NCBI GenBank assembly: GCA_900471525.1 | Contig: UCEZ01000018.1 | Span: 89,619 to 153,618 of the forward strand | Direction of reading: 5' to 3' | DNA from: Hyphomicrobiales bacterium | GTDB taxonomy: Bacteria > Pseudomonadota > Alphaproteobacteria > Rhizobiales > Rhizobiaceae | DNA length: 64,000 bases | In this document: one piece after another, positions 27,511 through 36,462 of the stretch | Numbering within the stretch: position 1 is the first letter of the stretch | Layout: the number at the start of each line of letters is the position of its first letter | Notes under the pieces: model-generated | Seen by the model: only the letters and a program-made list of their open reading frames with translations | The model's database searches: none | Told to the model about the DNA's origin: nothing | Made by a program: the position numbers and the translations under genes

Positions 27511-28692
27511 ATGAGCACTCCCTCCATCGTCATCGCCAGCGCGGGCCGCACCGCGGTTGGCTCGTTCAACGGCTCCTTTGCCAATACCCTCGCCCACGAA
27601 CTGGGCGCCGCCGTCATCAAGGGTGTGCTGGAGCGCGCCGGTGTCGAAGCCGCCGAAGTCGATGAAGTCATTCTCGGTCAGGTGCTGTCCGCCGGCGAAG
27701 GCCAGAATCCCGCCCGGCAGGCGGCCATGAAGGCCGGCATTCCGCAGGAGGCGACAGCCTGGGGCATGAACCAGCTCTGCGGCTCGGGTTTGCGCGCTGT
27801 CGCGCTCGGCATGCAGCAGATTGCAACCGGCGATGCCAAGATCATCGTTGCCGGCGGCATGGAATCCATGTCAATGGCGCCGCACTGTGCGCACCTCCGC
27901 GGCGGCGTGAAGATGGGCGACTTCAAGATGGTCGATACCATGATCAAGGATGGCCTGACCGACGCGTTCTACGGCTATCACATGGGCACGACAGCTGAGA
28001 ACGTTGCGAAGAAATGGCAGCTGACGCGCGAAGACCAGGACGTGTTCGCACTCGGTTCGCAGAACAAGGCAGAGGCCGCCCAGAAGGCAGGCCGCTTTGC
28101 GGACGAGATCATTCCCTTCATCGTCAAGGGCCGCAAGGGTGACGTCACAGTCGACCAGGACGAATATATCCGCCATGGCGCGACGCTGGATTCGATGGCC
28201 AAACTGCGTCCGGCCTTCGACAAGGAAGGTACTGTCACCGCCGGTAATGCATCCGGGCTGAACGACGGGGCGGCTGCGACCCTGCTGATGACGGAAGCCG
28301 AAGCCGGTCGCCGCGGTATCCAGCCGCTCGCCCGCATCGCGTCCTGGGCAACCGCCGGCGTCGATCCGCAGATCATGGGTACGGGACCGATCCCGGCATC
28401 CCGCAAGGCGTTGGAAAAGGCCGGCTGGTCGGTTGCCGATGTCGAGCTTGTGGAGGCCAACGAGGCTTTTGCCGCGCAGGCCTGCGCCGTCAACAAGGAT
28501 CTCGGCTGGGATACGTCGATCGTCAACGTCAATGGCGGCGCCATCGCCATCGGCCATCCGATCGGTGCTTCCGGCGCGCGCGTTCTCAATACGCTTCTGT
28601 TCGAAATGAAACGCCGTGGCGTCTCCAAGGGCCTGGCGACGCTGTGCATCGGCGGCGGCATGGGCGTTGCCATGTGTGTCGAACGGCTGTGA
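27511..28692 (+). CDS. phaA: Acetyl-CoA acetyltransferase (beta-ketothiolase)
   Basis: 393 residues from the ATG at 27511, with ACGAGGAAAC upstream. All thiolase landmarks are present: MNQLCGSGLRAVALGMQQI with the acylated Cys, NVNGGAIAIGHPIGASGAR with the catalytic His, and LATLCIGGGMGVAM with the second Cys. Joins two acetyl-CoA into acetoacetyl-CoA, the first step of polyhydroxybutyrate synthesis. phaB follows in the same direction 134 bp later. phaC is not in the window, as is usual in rhizobia where it lies elsewhere. Confidence 0.96.
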   Translation: MSTPSIVIASAGRTAVGSFNGSFANTLAHELGAAVIKGVLERAGVEAAEVDEVILGQVLSAGEGQNPARQAAMKAGIPQEATAWGMNQLCGSGLRAVALGMQQIATGDAKIIVAGGMESMSMAPHCAHLRGGVKMGDFKMVDTMIKDGLTDAFYGYHMGTTAENVAKKWQLTREDQDVFALGSQNKAEAAQKAGRFADEIIPFIVKGRKGDVTVDQDEYIRHGATLDSMAKLRPAFDKEGTVTAGNASGLNDGAAATLLMTEAEAGRRGIQPLARIASWATAGVDPQIMGTGPIPASRKALEKAGWSVADVELVEANEAFAAQACAVNKDLGWDTSIVNVNGGAIAIGHPIGASGARVLNTLLFEMKRRGVSKGLATLCIGGGMGVAMCVERL

Positions 28693-28826
28693 CAATCATA
28701 AACTAGGCAATCGCTGTCCCGGCCGTTGCGCGGCCGGGCGGACTTCGCGACAGAGCCGGAGGTTGTGTCTGTGCCCTTTTGGGGCCAGGCATCTAGGCAA
28801 GAATGTTCAACAGTGGGGGAGAGACG

Positions 28827-29552
28827 ATGAGCAGAGTAGCATTGGTCACAGGCGGATCGCGCGGCATCGGCGCGGCCATATCCATCGCGCTGAAGGGGGC
28901 CGGATACAAGGTTGCAGCAACCTACGCCGGCAATGACGAGAAGGCTCAGGCTTTCACGGAAGTTACGGGAATTCCGACCTACAAATGGGATGTCTCCGAC
29001 TACAAGGAATGCACCAAGGGCATCGCGCGCGTCGTCGATGATCTCGGTGCCATCGAAATTCTGGTCAACAATGCCGGTATCACCCGCGATGCCATGTTCC
29101 ACAAGATGACACCCGAACAATGGGGCGAAGTGATCAACACCAACCTCACCGGCTTGTTCAACATGACGCATCCGGTCTGGACCGGCATGCGCGACCGCAA
29201 TTTCGGCCGCATCATCAATATCTCGTCGATCAACGGCCAGAAGGGCCAGATGGGCCAGGCGAATTATTCTGCCGCGAAGGCCGGCGATCTCGGCTTCACC
29301 AAGGCGCTGGCGCAGGAAGGTGCTGCCAAGGGCATCACCGTCAACGCCATCTGCCCCGGCTATATCGGTACGGAAATGGTCCGGGCGATTCCGGAAAAAG
29401 TTCTGAACGAACGGATCATTCCTCAAATCCCGGTCGGTCGCCTCGGCGAACCCGACGAGATTGCCCGTATTGCGGTGTTCCTGGCGTCGGACGATGCCGG
29501 CTTCATCACCGGCTCGACGATCTCCGCCAATGGCGGTCAGTTCTTCGTCTGA
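28827..29552 (+). CDS. phaB: Acetoacetyl-CoA reductase (NADPH)
   Basis: 241 residues from the ATG at 28827, preceded by GGGGGAGAG; an ATG at 28803 is in frame but poorer. Short-chain dehydrogenase with the cofactor loop VTGGSRGIGAAIS, the NNAG motif, and the catalytic YSAAK with the upstream Ser in NISSINGQKGQMGQ, a segment typical of PhaB. Reduces acetoacetyl-CoA to (R)-3-hydroxybutyryl-CoA for PHB. Ended by a hairpin at 29575. Confidence 0.96.
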   Translation: MSRVALVTGGSRGIGAAISIALKGAGYKVAATYAGNDEKAQAFTEVTGIPTYKWDVSDYKECTKGIARVVDDLGAIEILVNNAGITRDAMFHKMTPEQWGEVINTNLTGLFNMTHPVWTGMRDRNFGRIINISSINGQKGQMGQANYSAAKAGDLGFTKALAQEGAAKGITVNAICPGYIGTEMVRAIPEKVLNERIIPQIPVGRLGEPDEIARIAVFLASDDAGFITGSTISANGGQFFV

Positions 29553-29574
29553 TCGGAACATTCTTTTCATCGCG

Positions 29575-29600
29575 AACGGCGCCTGTGTGGCGCCGTTTTG
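29575..29600 (+). terminator. Intrinsic terminator of phaAB
   Basis: AACGGCGCC and GGCGCCGTT form a 9-bp perfect stem with loop TGTGT, followed by TTG and a short T-rich stretch. It starts 22 bp after the phaB stop. Confidence 0.85.
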
Positions 29601-29693
29601 CGTTTCGGGAAGAACGTTAACGCGACAAGGTTCTCGCTGCGGAAATGCCCGGGTTTTCCACTGTTTCCTATGGTTAACAAATTGATTTTACAC

Positions 29694-29756
29694 AATCTAT
29701 TGTAGTGAACAAACCGGGAAACGTCTTGTGTCTGTGATTCGTCGTTGATTCGTTCC
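29694..29756 (+). repeat. Bipartite motif, copy 1
   Basis: AGTGAACAAA (29704-29713), then 33 bp, then the word TGATTCGTTCC beginning 29746; the downstream half has two GATTC words 11 bp apart (29736, 29747) with GTCGTT between them. Copy 2 at 30226-30286 keeps every one of these distances. Confidence 0.75.
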
Positions 29757-29995
29757 TGCTTTGGGCAAGAGGTTAACATTGCCGAGAAAAGCTGCGCGAA
29801 CGTACCTGTGTTTGTTGAATTATAACCGCGCGTTTACCTGCTCGGGCAATTTCGTTGCGACTGAAAACCAGGGTTGGCGTAAGTGCGCCGGAGATGATCG
29901 GGAAGCCGTGGAGAATCTGGCGAAAGAGCCTCCCGTTACTGCGTTTGTCCCCTCCTTCGCCATACCACATCTTGTGGTGAGGAAGCGGTGATGTT

Positions 29996-30022
29996 GATTC
30001 CATCCGGAATCCTGTCCGATTC
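29996..30022. repeat. Three GANTC sites in exact 11-bp phase
   Basis: GATTC (29996), GAATC (30007) and GATTC (30018), each separated by 6 nt, followed by GTTGCG. The 11-bp step matches that in the two bipartite repeats and puts the sites on nearly one face of the helix. Confidence 0.7.
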
Positions 30023-30225
30023 GTTGCGCGTTTGGCCGCAGCGCCGAAGACCGTTGCTGCGCGTATCGGGCCGACAAATCGGTATGGTTAAATTTTTCTG
30101 AATTTTCAGCTATTTGGATTCTGAATCTCATGGACGACTATGCTTCGGATGGGGTGCATGTAAGCCGTTACCTGAGCGGGAAAAGGCGATTCAGCATCTG
30201 GTGAGAATCCAGCTTAGAAAATCAA

Positions 30226-30286
30226 CATCTAGCAGTGAACAAAACCTGAATCAGTGGGAGTCATCGATTCGTCGCTGATTCGTTCC
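30226..30286 (+). repeat. Bipartite motif, copy 2
   Basis: AGTGAACAAA (30234-30243) and GATTC words at 30266 and 30277 with GTCGCT between them, ending GATTCGTTCC. The distance from AGTGAACAAA to the last GATTC is 43 bp, identical to copy 1, although the sequence between is mostly different. It lies 164 bp upstream of the helicase start. Confidence 0.75.
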
Positions 30287-30449
30287 ACCGCTGTTCCGAT
30301 TCCGGAAAACGTGGGTGGAAATATGCCTCGCATGCGCCATTTGGAATGTTTCATGCGTCACGCCCTTGCGTTTGTGCTTTTGCGTGGGCATGTGTGCTGC
30401 GCCGGTTGAAACGGCTTGAAACGCCGGGAACGGCCTTCGCAGACTGAAA

Positions 30450-33400
30450 GTGCGCAGGATCGAGATAGTGCCTGACCAACCGATGATCTTGAGCGGCCGC
30501 GGCGTGATCGCGGTGCTCGGCCCCACCAATACCGGCAAGACGCATTATGCGATCGAGCGCATGGTCGCGCACGAGAGTGGCGTCATCGGCCTGCCACTGC
30601 GCCTGCTGGCGCGAGAGGTCTATACCCGCCTCGTCGAGAAGGTCGGTGCCCACAATGTCGCGCTGATCACCGGAGAGGAAAAGATCACGCCGCATATGGC
30701 GCGCTTCTCGGTCTGCACCGTCGAAGCGATGCCGCGCGAGACGAAGGCTGCTTTCGTGGCGATCGACGAGGTTCAACTCGCCGGCGATCTTGAGCGCGGC
30801 CATATCTTCACCGACCGTCTGATGCACTTGCGCGGTCGTGTCGAGACGCTGCTGCTCGGTGCCGCGACCATGCGGCCGATCCTCGAACATCTCCTACCGG
30901 GTATCACCGTCGTCGAGCGCCCCCGCCTGTCGCAGCTTCTTTATGCCGGCTCGAAGAAGATTACCCGCCTACCGCAGCGGACGGCCATCGTCGCCTTTTC
31001 GGCCGAAGAGGTCTATGCGATCGCCGAGCTGATCCGGCGTCAGCGAGGCGGTGCCGCCGTCGTGCTCGGCGCCCTGTCTCCGCGCACGCGCAATGCGCAG
31101 GTTGCGCTCTATCAGGCCGGCGACGTCGAATATCTGGTGGCGACCGATGCCATCGGCATGGGACTCAATCTCGATGTCGACCATGTGGCCTTCGCACAGG
31201 ACCGGAAATATGACGGTTACCAGTTCCGCAATCTCAATCCGGGCGAGCTGGCGCAGATCGCAGGGCGTGCCGGTCGCCATCTGCGCGACGGTACCTTCGG
31301 CGTCACCTCGCGGGTCGAGCCGTTCGACAACGAACTGGTCCATCGCATCGAATCGCACCAGTTCGATCCGGTGCGCGTGCTGCAGTGGCGGTCGAAGTCG
31401 CTCAACTATGCTTCTCTCCAGGCGCTGAAGAAAAGCCTCGATGCAGCGCCCGCCGTCAACGGGTTGACACGGGCATTACCGGCCGTCGATCAGCAGGCGC
31501 TGGATTATCTTTCGCGCTATCCGGAAGTGACCAGTGTCGCGACCACACCGGAGCGTGTAGAAAAACTCTGGGAGGCCTGTGCTCTTCCCGACTACCGTCG
31601 TATAACACCGGCGCAACATGCCGATCTGATTTCGACGATCTATGCCGATCTCGTCCGGCGTGGCACAGTGAACGAAGATTTCATGGCCGAGCAAGTTCGC
31701 AGGGCTGACCATACGGATGGTGAAATCGACACATTGTCCGCGAGAATTGCACAAATCAGGACATGGACCTATGTGTCCAACCGTCCGGGGTGGCTTGCCG
31801 ATCCGACACACTGGCAAGAAAAGACGCGGGAAATCGAAGATCGATTGTCTGACGCGTTACATGAAAGGTTGACGAAACGCTTTGTTGATCGCAGGACATC
31901 TGTGCTCATGAAGCGCCTGAGAGAGAATGCGATGTTGGAAGCTGAAATCAGTGTAAATGGCGATGTCTTCGTTGAAGGTCATCATGTGGGACAATTGGCC
32001 GGGTTCCGTTTCACGCTGGCGACAGTGACCGATGGTCTTGACGCGCGCGCAGCGCAGGGTGCTGCGCAAAAGGCGCTGGCGCTCGAATTCGAAGCGCGGG
32101 CCGCACGATTGCATGCGGCGGGCAATGCCGATCTGGCGTTGGCGTCCGACGGCTTCGTGCGCTGGCTCGGCGATCCCGTGGCGCGGCTTGCCGCCAGCGA
32201 TCATGTCATGCGTCCGCGCGTGCTTCTCCTGGCTGATGACCAGCTGCAGGGCAATGCCCGCGAGCATGTGCTCGCTCGCATCGAGCGCTTCGTCAATCAT
32301 CACATCTCGACCGTGCTGAAGCCGCTCGATGATTTGTCGCGTGCCGAAGATCTCGAAGGTCTTGCCAAGGGGCTGGCCTTCCAGCTCGTCGAGAATCTCG
32401 GCGTGATGTTCCGCCGGGATGTTGCCGATGACGTGAAGTCGCTGGATCAGGAAGCGCGCGCTTCCATCCGCCGCCACGGTATTCGTTTCGGTGCCTATCA
32501 CATCTTCATGCCGGCATTGTTGAAGCCCGCTCCGGCAGAGCTGATCACACTGCTCTGGGCTTTGAAGAACGATGGCCTGGACAAGCCCGGCTATGGCGAC
32601 CTCATCCCGATTCTGGCCGCCGGCCGCACCTCGGTTGTCACCGATCCGAACTTCGAACGCACCTTCTACAAGCTCGCCGGCTTCCGCTTCCTTGGAAAGC
32701 GTGCCGTGCGCATCGATATCCTCGAGCGTCTCGCCGATCTGATCCGTCCGCTCCTGCAGTGGAAGCCAGGCACCACGGCACGTCCCGATGGCGCTTATGA
32801 TGGCCGGCGTTTCACAGCGACCACGGCGATGCTCTCGATCCTCGGTGCAACGCCGGACGATATGGAAGAGATTCTCAAGGGTCTCGGCTACCGTGCCGAC
32901 GCCGTGAAGGCCGAAGACGCTGCCGCGTTCCTTGCCGTGCAGGCAGGGTCTGCCGCGCCGGCAGTTGAAGCTTCGGCTGCCGATACGTCCGCCGAGACGG
33001 CCGACCATGATGACGCGGACGCAGCCGGCGAAGAGCCTCATGCTTCCGAACCGGCAGCGGAACAGACAGCCGAGGCAGCTACTGCTGTTGTCGAAGCTGA
33101 GACGACTGCCGTGGTTGAGCCGGCCGCAGCCGCCGAGCGCTCTGGCGAGCCGGCAGAACCGGCCGAAGCCAAGCCGGTTCTCCTTTGGCGTCCGGGCAGC
33201 CGCAACGATAACCAGCGCTCGGGCGGACGTCCGCAGGGCGATCGCCGCGGCGCCAACAACCGTGCGCCTCAGGGTGACACCCGCCGTGATGGTGGTGAGC
33301 CTCGCAGAGACGGCGAAGCCCGCCGTGAGGGCCGTGGCGACGACAACCGCAAGAATGGCGGTGGCGGCAGGCCGGATCGCAATCGCGGCCGCGATGGTGG

Positions 33401-33584
33401 CAAGCCCCAGGGCGGTCAACGCCACGAAAAGGGTGAGCGGCAGGACCGGCCGGATCGCAACGACCGCGGCGGAAAGCCGCAGGCAGCCAAGTTCGAGGCG
33501 CGTCCGCCGCGCAAGGAAAAGCCGCTGGATCCGGATTCGCCTTTCGCCAAGCTCGCTGCCCTGAAGGAGCAGATGAAGAAATAG
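30450..33584 (+). CDS. Suv3-like superfamily II RNA helicase with RGG-type tail
   Basis: 1044 residues from the GTG at 30450; an ATG at 30483 (MILSGRGVIAVLGPTNTGKT) is an equally good start. Residues ~18-330 form the helicase core: Walker A GPTNTGKTHYAIERM, DExx-type AFVAIDEVQLAGDLERGH, and the C-terminal lobe with ATDAIGMGLNLDVDHVAFAQ and AQIAGRAGRHLRDGTFG. This is the Suv3 branch, which in mitochondria works with an exoribonuclease. Then a long alpha-helical section, an Ala/Glu-rich stretch (~830-910) and a final ~100 residues dense in Arg, Gly and Asp repeats, likely RNA-binding and disordered. Followed by an S4 gene after 4 bp. Probably acts in RNA decay or ribosome assembly; that role is inference. 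Confidence 0.88.
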   Translation: MRRIEIVPDQPMILSGRGVIAVLGPTNTGKTHYAIERMVAHESGVIGLPLRLLAREVYTRLVEKVGAHNVALITGEEKITPHMARFSVCTVEAMPRETKAAFVAIDEVQLAGDLERGHIFTDRLMHLRGRVETLLLGAATMRPILEHLLPGITVVERPRLSQLLYAGSKKITRLPQRTAIVAFSAEEVYAIAELIRRQRGGAAVVLGALSPRTRNAQVALYQAGDVEYLVATDAIGMGLNLDVDHVAFAQDRKYDGYQFRNLNPGELAQIAGRAGRHLRDGTFGVTSRVEPFDNELVHRIESHQFDPVRVLQWRSKSLNYASLQALKKSLDAAPAVNGLTRALPAVDQQALDYLSRYPEVTSVATTPERVEKLWEACALPDYRRITPAQHADLISTIYADLVRRGTVNEDFMAEQVRRADHTDGEIDTLSARIAQIRTWTYVSNRPGWLADPTHWQEKTREIEDRLSDALHERLTKRFVDRRTSVLMKRLRENAMLEAEISVNGDVFVEGHHVGQLAGFRFTLATVTDGLDARAAQGAAQKALALEFEARAARLHAAGNADLALASDGFVRWLGDPVARLAASDHVMRPRVLLLADDQLQGNAREHVLARIERFVNHHISTVLKPLDDLSRAEDLEGLAKGLAFQLVENLGVMFRRDVADDVKSLDQEARASIRRHGIRFGAYHIFMPALLKPAPAELITLLWALKNDGLDKPGYGDLIPILAAGRTSVVTDPNFERTFYKLAGFRFLGKRAVRIDILERLADLIRPLLQWKPGTTARPDGAYDGRRFTATTAMLSILGATPDDMEEILKGLGYRADAVKAEDAAAFLAVQAGSAAPAVEASAADTSAETADHDDADAAGEEPHASEPAAEQTAEAATAVVEAETTAVVEPAAAAERSGEPAEPAEAKPVLLWRPGSRNDNQRSGGRPQGDRRGANNRAPQGDTRRDGGEPRRDGEARREGRGDDNRKNGGGGRPDRNRGRDGGKPQGGQRHEKGERQDRPDRNDRGGKPQAAKFEARPPRKEKPLDPDSPFAKLAALKEQMKK

Positions 33585-33588
33585 CGCC

Positions 33589-34002
33589 ATGGTCGAAAAG
33601 CAGCCTCAGTCCCTGCCGGTTCTCCGCCAGCGTCTCGACAAATGGCTGTTCTTCACGCGGCTGCAAAAGTCCCGCTCGATCGCCCAGAAGGCGATCGAGT
33701 CCGGTGACGTCCGCGTCAACGATGTCCGCATCACCCAGCCGTCGCATGCGTTGAAAGCCGGCGACACCCTTGTTCTTTCCCTCGATCGCCGCGATCTGAC
33801 CGTTCGGGTTCTGCTTCCCGGCGTTCGGCGCGGTCCTTACGAGGAGGCGCGCCTTCTCTACGAGGACCTGACGCCAGCGGTTGTTCCCGGAGAAAAGCCA
33901 AACAGCTTCGAGCAGGCAACGCGTGAGCGAGGCAGCGGCCGGCCGACCAAGAAGGAGCGCCGCGAGGTGGATAGGCTCAAGCCTGACTGGCAAGAGGATT
34001 AG
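33589..34002 (+). CDS. S4-domain RNA-binding protein (Hsp15/HslR-like)
   Basis: 137 residues. An S4 domain occupies residues ~11-75 ([20 protein letters not shown], then [10 protein letters not shown]), with a basic C-terminal extension ([20 protein letters not shown]). Hsp15 family members bind free 50S subunits carrying stalled nascent chains. It begins 4 bp after the helicase stop, so the two are an operon and both look RNA-directed. Confidence 0.88.
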   Translation: MVEKQPQSLPVLRQRLDKWLFFTRLQKSRSIAQKAIESGDVRVNDVRITQPSHALKAGDTLVLSLDRRDLTVRVLLPGVRRGPYEEARLLYEDLTPAVVPGEKPNSFEQATRERGSGRPTKKERREVDRLKPDWQED

Positions 34003-34204
34003 AAAAACAGGATTAGAAAACTGTCCCACCGGCCAGCGTCTTGGCGCATGGATTATTCTTGCAAAGGCCAGGCAAAGCCTTTACCTCACGGGACAAATGA
34101 GCAGCCCTGCCATGTTGCCGGGCTGGTGTTCGATGAAGGTGGACAGCGGGTTTCACTCTTGGGTGCTGTCCGCTGTCAAATGTGAGAAATCGCTGGAGTA
34201 CCTC

Positions 34205-34543
34205 ATGACGTATGTCGTGACCGACAATTGCATACGCTGCAAATATACCGATTGCGTGGAAGTGTGCCCGGTGGACTGCTTCTATGAAGGCGAGAATTTT
34301 CTGGTCATTCATCCCGACGAATGCATTGACTGCGGTGTCTGCGAACCGGAATGTCCGGCGGGTGCCATCAAGCCGGACACGGAGCCGGGCTTGGACAAGT
34401 GGCTGAAGGTCAATGCCGAATTCGCCACACAATGGCCCAACATCACCGTCAAACGTGACGAGATGCCGGAAGCCAAGGAAATGGACGGCGAAGAAGGCAA
34501 GTTCGAGAAATACTTTTCGCCGAAGCCGGGTCAGGGCGACTGA
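34205..34543 (+). CDS. fdxA: Seven-iron ferredoxin FdxA
   Basis: 112 residues from the ATG at 34205 with GGAG 6 nt upstream. The N-terminal pair of cluster motifs reads C-x2-C-x4-C-x3-CP ([17 protein letters not shown]) and C-x2-C-x2-C-x3-CP ([16 protein letters not shown]), the 3Fe-4S plus 4Fe-4S arrangement of FdxA. The acidic C-terminal half ([20 protein letters not shown]) is typical of the alphaproteobacterial form. It is a cytoplasmic low-potential electron carrier; partner unknown. The helicase-S4-fdxA-carD order is, to my knowledge, common in rhizobia. Confidence 0.96.
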   Translation: MTYVVTDNCIRCKYTDCVEVCPVDCFYEGENFLVIHPDECIDCGVCEPECPAGAIKPDTEPGLDKWLKVNAEFATQWPNITVKRDEMPEAKEMDGEEGKFEKYFSPKPGQGD

Positions 34544-34957
34544 TCGATCAGGGCTTCGGGCGGCCGGTTACGGGTTTGTTTTCCCGGCTGCAAAAAATGG
34601 CGAAAATTGGGGAATTGTGGCTTTACCATGTTCGTGATGGACTGGTTGGCCTTGATGGCTCTTGTAAAGCAAATTATTGATTTCCGCAGTTTTTTATGAT
34701 AGGGTCAAAATACTGATCCACATCGTGGCACTTGCGTGTGCCCGAAAACCATCACGAAAGCAAAAGAATCCCACGGCGCGGCTAACCCCAAATACGCAAC
34801 GTCTGTTGCTTGTGTGTGATCGGCCCGCAGAAGATCGATTTGATGACCGTTGGAACGGATCAGCATGGAGTCACCCGACGGTGCCCCCGTCCATCCCGGG
34901 CCTGACTGACCCGGCCCCGGCAAGTTGCCGGAGCGTAACAGGGAGTTTTTGAAACGA
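34544..34957. other. Intergenic region fdxA-carD
   Basis: About 410 bp without a convincing gene. The first half is AT-rich (around 34590-34720), compatible with a carD promoter. Near 34900-34935 there are small hairpins, GGGCC/GGCCC-like and CCGGCAAGTTGCCGG, in what would be the carD leader. No known RNA gene recognised. Confidence 0.4.
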
Positions 34958-35527
34958 ATGACGACCCAGCAGAAAAAATCTTCAACACGCCATGGATTCA
35001 AGACCGGTGAATCGATCGTTTATCCGGCCCATGGCGTTGGACAGATCGTTGCAATCGAGGAGCAGGTGGTTGCGGGCATGACGCTCGAGCTGTTTGTGAT
35101 CGATTTCGAAAAGGACAAGATGCGTCTCAAGGTGCCGGTAGCAAAGGCCGTCTCCATCGGTATGCGCAAACTGTCCGAAACCGATTTCGTCGAACGTGCA
35201 TTGAAGGTCGTCCAGGGCAGGGCGCGCGTCAAGCGGACCATGTGGTCCCGCCGTGCGCAGGAATATGATGCAAAGATCAATTCCGGTGACCTGATCTCGA
35301 TCGCCGAGGTCGTACGCGACCTTTACCGGGCTGAAAACCAGCCGGAACAGTCCTATTCCGAACGTCAGCTGTATGAAGCAGCCCTCGACCGCATGGCGCG
35401 GGAAATCGCAGCCGTGAACAAGATGTCGGAAACGGAAGCTGTCCGTCTCGTCGAAACGAACCTGAACAAGGGTCCTAAGCGCGGTAAGGCCATCGAAGAA
35501 GACGAAGCGCAGGAAGAAGCTGCGTAA
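34958..35527 (+). CDS. carD: CarD/CdnL-family RNA polymerase-binding regulator
   Basis: 189 residues from the ATG at 34958. The N-terminal RNAP-interacting domain (TGESIVYPAHGVGQIVAIEE; FVIDFEKDKMRLKVPVAKA) is shared with the transcription-repair coupling factor. The C-terminal helical domain is rich in Arg and Trp (RVKRTMWSRRAQEYDAKI), the part that contacts promoter DNA. CarD/CdnL proteins stabilise open complexes at rRNA and housekeeping promoters. Followed by a strong terminator. Confidence 0.95.
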   Translation: MTTQQKKSSTRHGFKTGESIVYPAHGVGQIVAIEEQVVAGMTLELFVIDFEKDKMRLKVPVAKAVSIGMRKLSETDFVERALKVVQGRARVKRTMWSRRAQEYDAKINSGDLISIAEVVRDLYRAENQPEQSYSERQLYEAALDRMAREIAAVNKMSETEAVRLVETNLNKGPKRGKAIEEDEAQEEAA

Positions 35528-35552
35528 GCACCGGCCAAACGGCGCTTGCATT

Positions 35553-35587
35553 CAAAAAGCCCTGTCAGCGATGACGGGGCTTTTTTG
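35553..35587 (+). terminator. Intrinsic terminator of carD
   Basis: AAAAGCCCTGTCA and TGACGGGGCTTTT flank a 4-nt loop and are followed by a T-run (TTTTTTG). It begins 26 bp after the carD stop. Confidence 0.92.
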
Positions 35588-35693
35588 TCGGTGCGACACA
35601 TCTGCGCGAGGCATACCTCTTCGCCGCAAATCGTTGTAGTCTCACTCCGTCGCGTTCCTGTTGCATCGCCCTTCTTGAAGTTGGGAGTTTGCC

Positions 35694-36329
35694 ATGAGCT
35701 TTACCTTCGCAATCGGCGATATCCACGGTTGTCTGGCACCTCTGCGCACGCTTCTCGCCATGATCGAGACCCGCTGGGTGTCGGGCACCGTCGTGTTTCT
35801 CGGAGATTATATCGATCGCGGGCCAGATAGCTGCGGGGTGATCGAACTGCTCAAGGCCGGTCCGGAAAAACCGGGCTGGCAATGGATCATGCTCAAGGGC
35901 AACCACGAGGACATGATGGTCGGTGCCTATGCCGGCCGCTACGAACGGGACTGGTGGCTTGACAATGGCGGGCTGGAAACGGAACTGTCCTACGATGGCA
36001 GGGTGCCGACAGAAGACCTGCTTTGGGCCGACCGGCTGCCGCTGATCCATGTCGACGTGCATCGCATCTTCGTTCATGCCGGCGTGGTTCCCGAGTTTCC
36101 GCTCGACAGGCAATCGCCGCGCGACCTGCTCTGGCTGCGCACATATCCCGTCTCGGATTACTGGGGCAAACATCTCTGCCACGGTCATACGCCGTCCAGA
36201 ACCAACCCGCAGACCATCGGCAACCGGACGAATATCGACAGCGGCTGCGTCTTTAGCGGCAAGTTCACCTGCGCCGTCTTCGACGACGATGTGGCCGGCG
36301 GCCCGCTCGAGTTCATTCAGGCAACCTAG
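35694..36329 (+). CDS. PP1-like serine/threonine metallophosphatase
   Basis: 211 residues with all PPP-family metal motifs: GDIHGCL (residue ~8), [10 protein letters not shown] (~38), GNHE (~68) and a late HGH ([12 protein letters not shown]). Resembles the bacterial PrpA/PrpB phosphatases, cytoplasmic enzymes that use two metal ions. No kinase gene is adjacent. Substrate unknown. Confidence 0.9.
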   Translation: MSFTFAIGDIHGCLAPLRTLLAMIETRWVSGTVVFLGDYIDRGPDSCGVIELLKAGPEKPGWQWIMLKGNHEDMMVGAYAGRYERDWWLDNGGLETELSYDGRVPTEDLLWADRLPLIHVDVHRIFVHAGVVPEFPLDRQSPRDLLWLRTYPVSDYWGKHLCHGHTPSRTNPQTIGNRTNIDSGCVFSGKFTCAVFDDDVAGGPLEFIQAT

Positions 36330-36462
36330 CGCGCTCTGCGAGCCGTTGCCGCCGATCGCCGGAGAACTCCTCGCGTCGTCGTGTTATGCTGGTCAGCGAG
36401 GCGTCCTGTGGCGATCTGCCGGCGCGACGGGGCGAAACCATGACCGGCACTGGGAGGAGAAA

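Larger units (their letters stand above)
29601..30449. other. Long non-coding region rich in GANTC sites between phaB and the helicase gene
   Basis: About 850 bp, AT-richer than its flanks and without a convincing gene; short frames here lack ribosome sites and family motifs. Between 29736 and 30302 I count 15 GANTC words (29736, 29747, 29913, 29996, 30007, 30018, 30117, 30123, 30188, 30205, 30248, 30258, 30266, 30277, 30298). About two would be expected by base composition. Several are exactly 11 bp apart. ATGGTTAA (a CtrA half-site in complement) occurs at 29670 and 30084, and GTTAAC words lie near 29615, 29672 and 29772. It also holds the two repeats listed separately. It must contain the helicase promoter; it may also contain a small RNA or a cell-cycle/methylation-responsive control element. 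Confidence 0.6.

Noticed and set aside
27978..29570. 530-codon minus-strand frame across phaA and phaB
   Set aside because: Opposite two fully recognisable genes; no coherent protein.
29761..29991. 76-codon frame in the GANTC-rich region
   Set aside because: No ribosome site, no recognisable motif, and interrupted by the surrounding regulatory-looking repeats.
31857..33590. 577-codon minus-strand frame opposite the helicase tail
   Set aside because: Low-complexity mirror of Arg/Gly-rich coding sequence.
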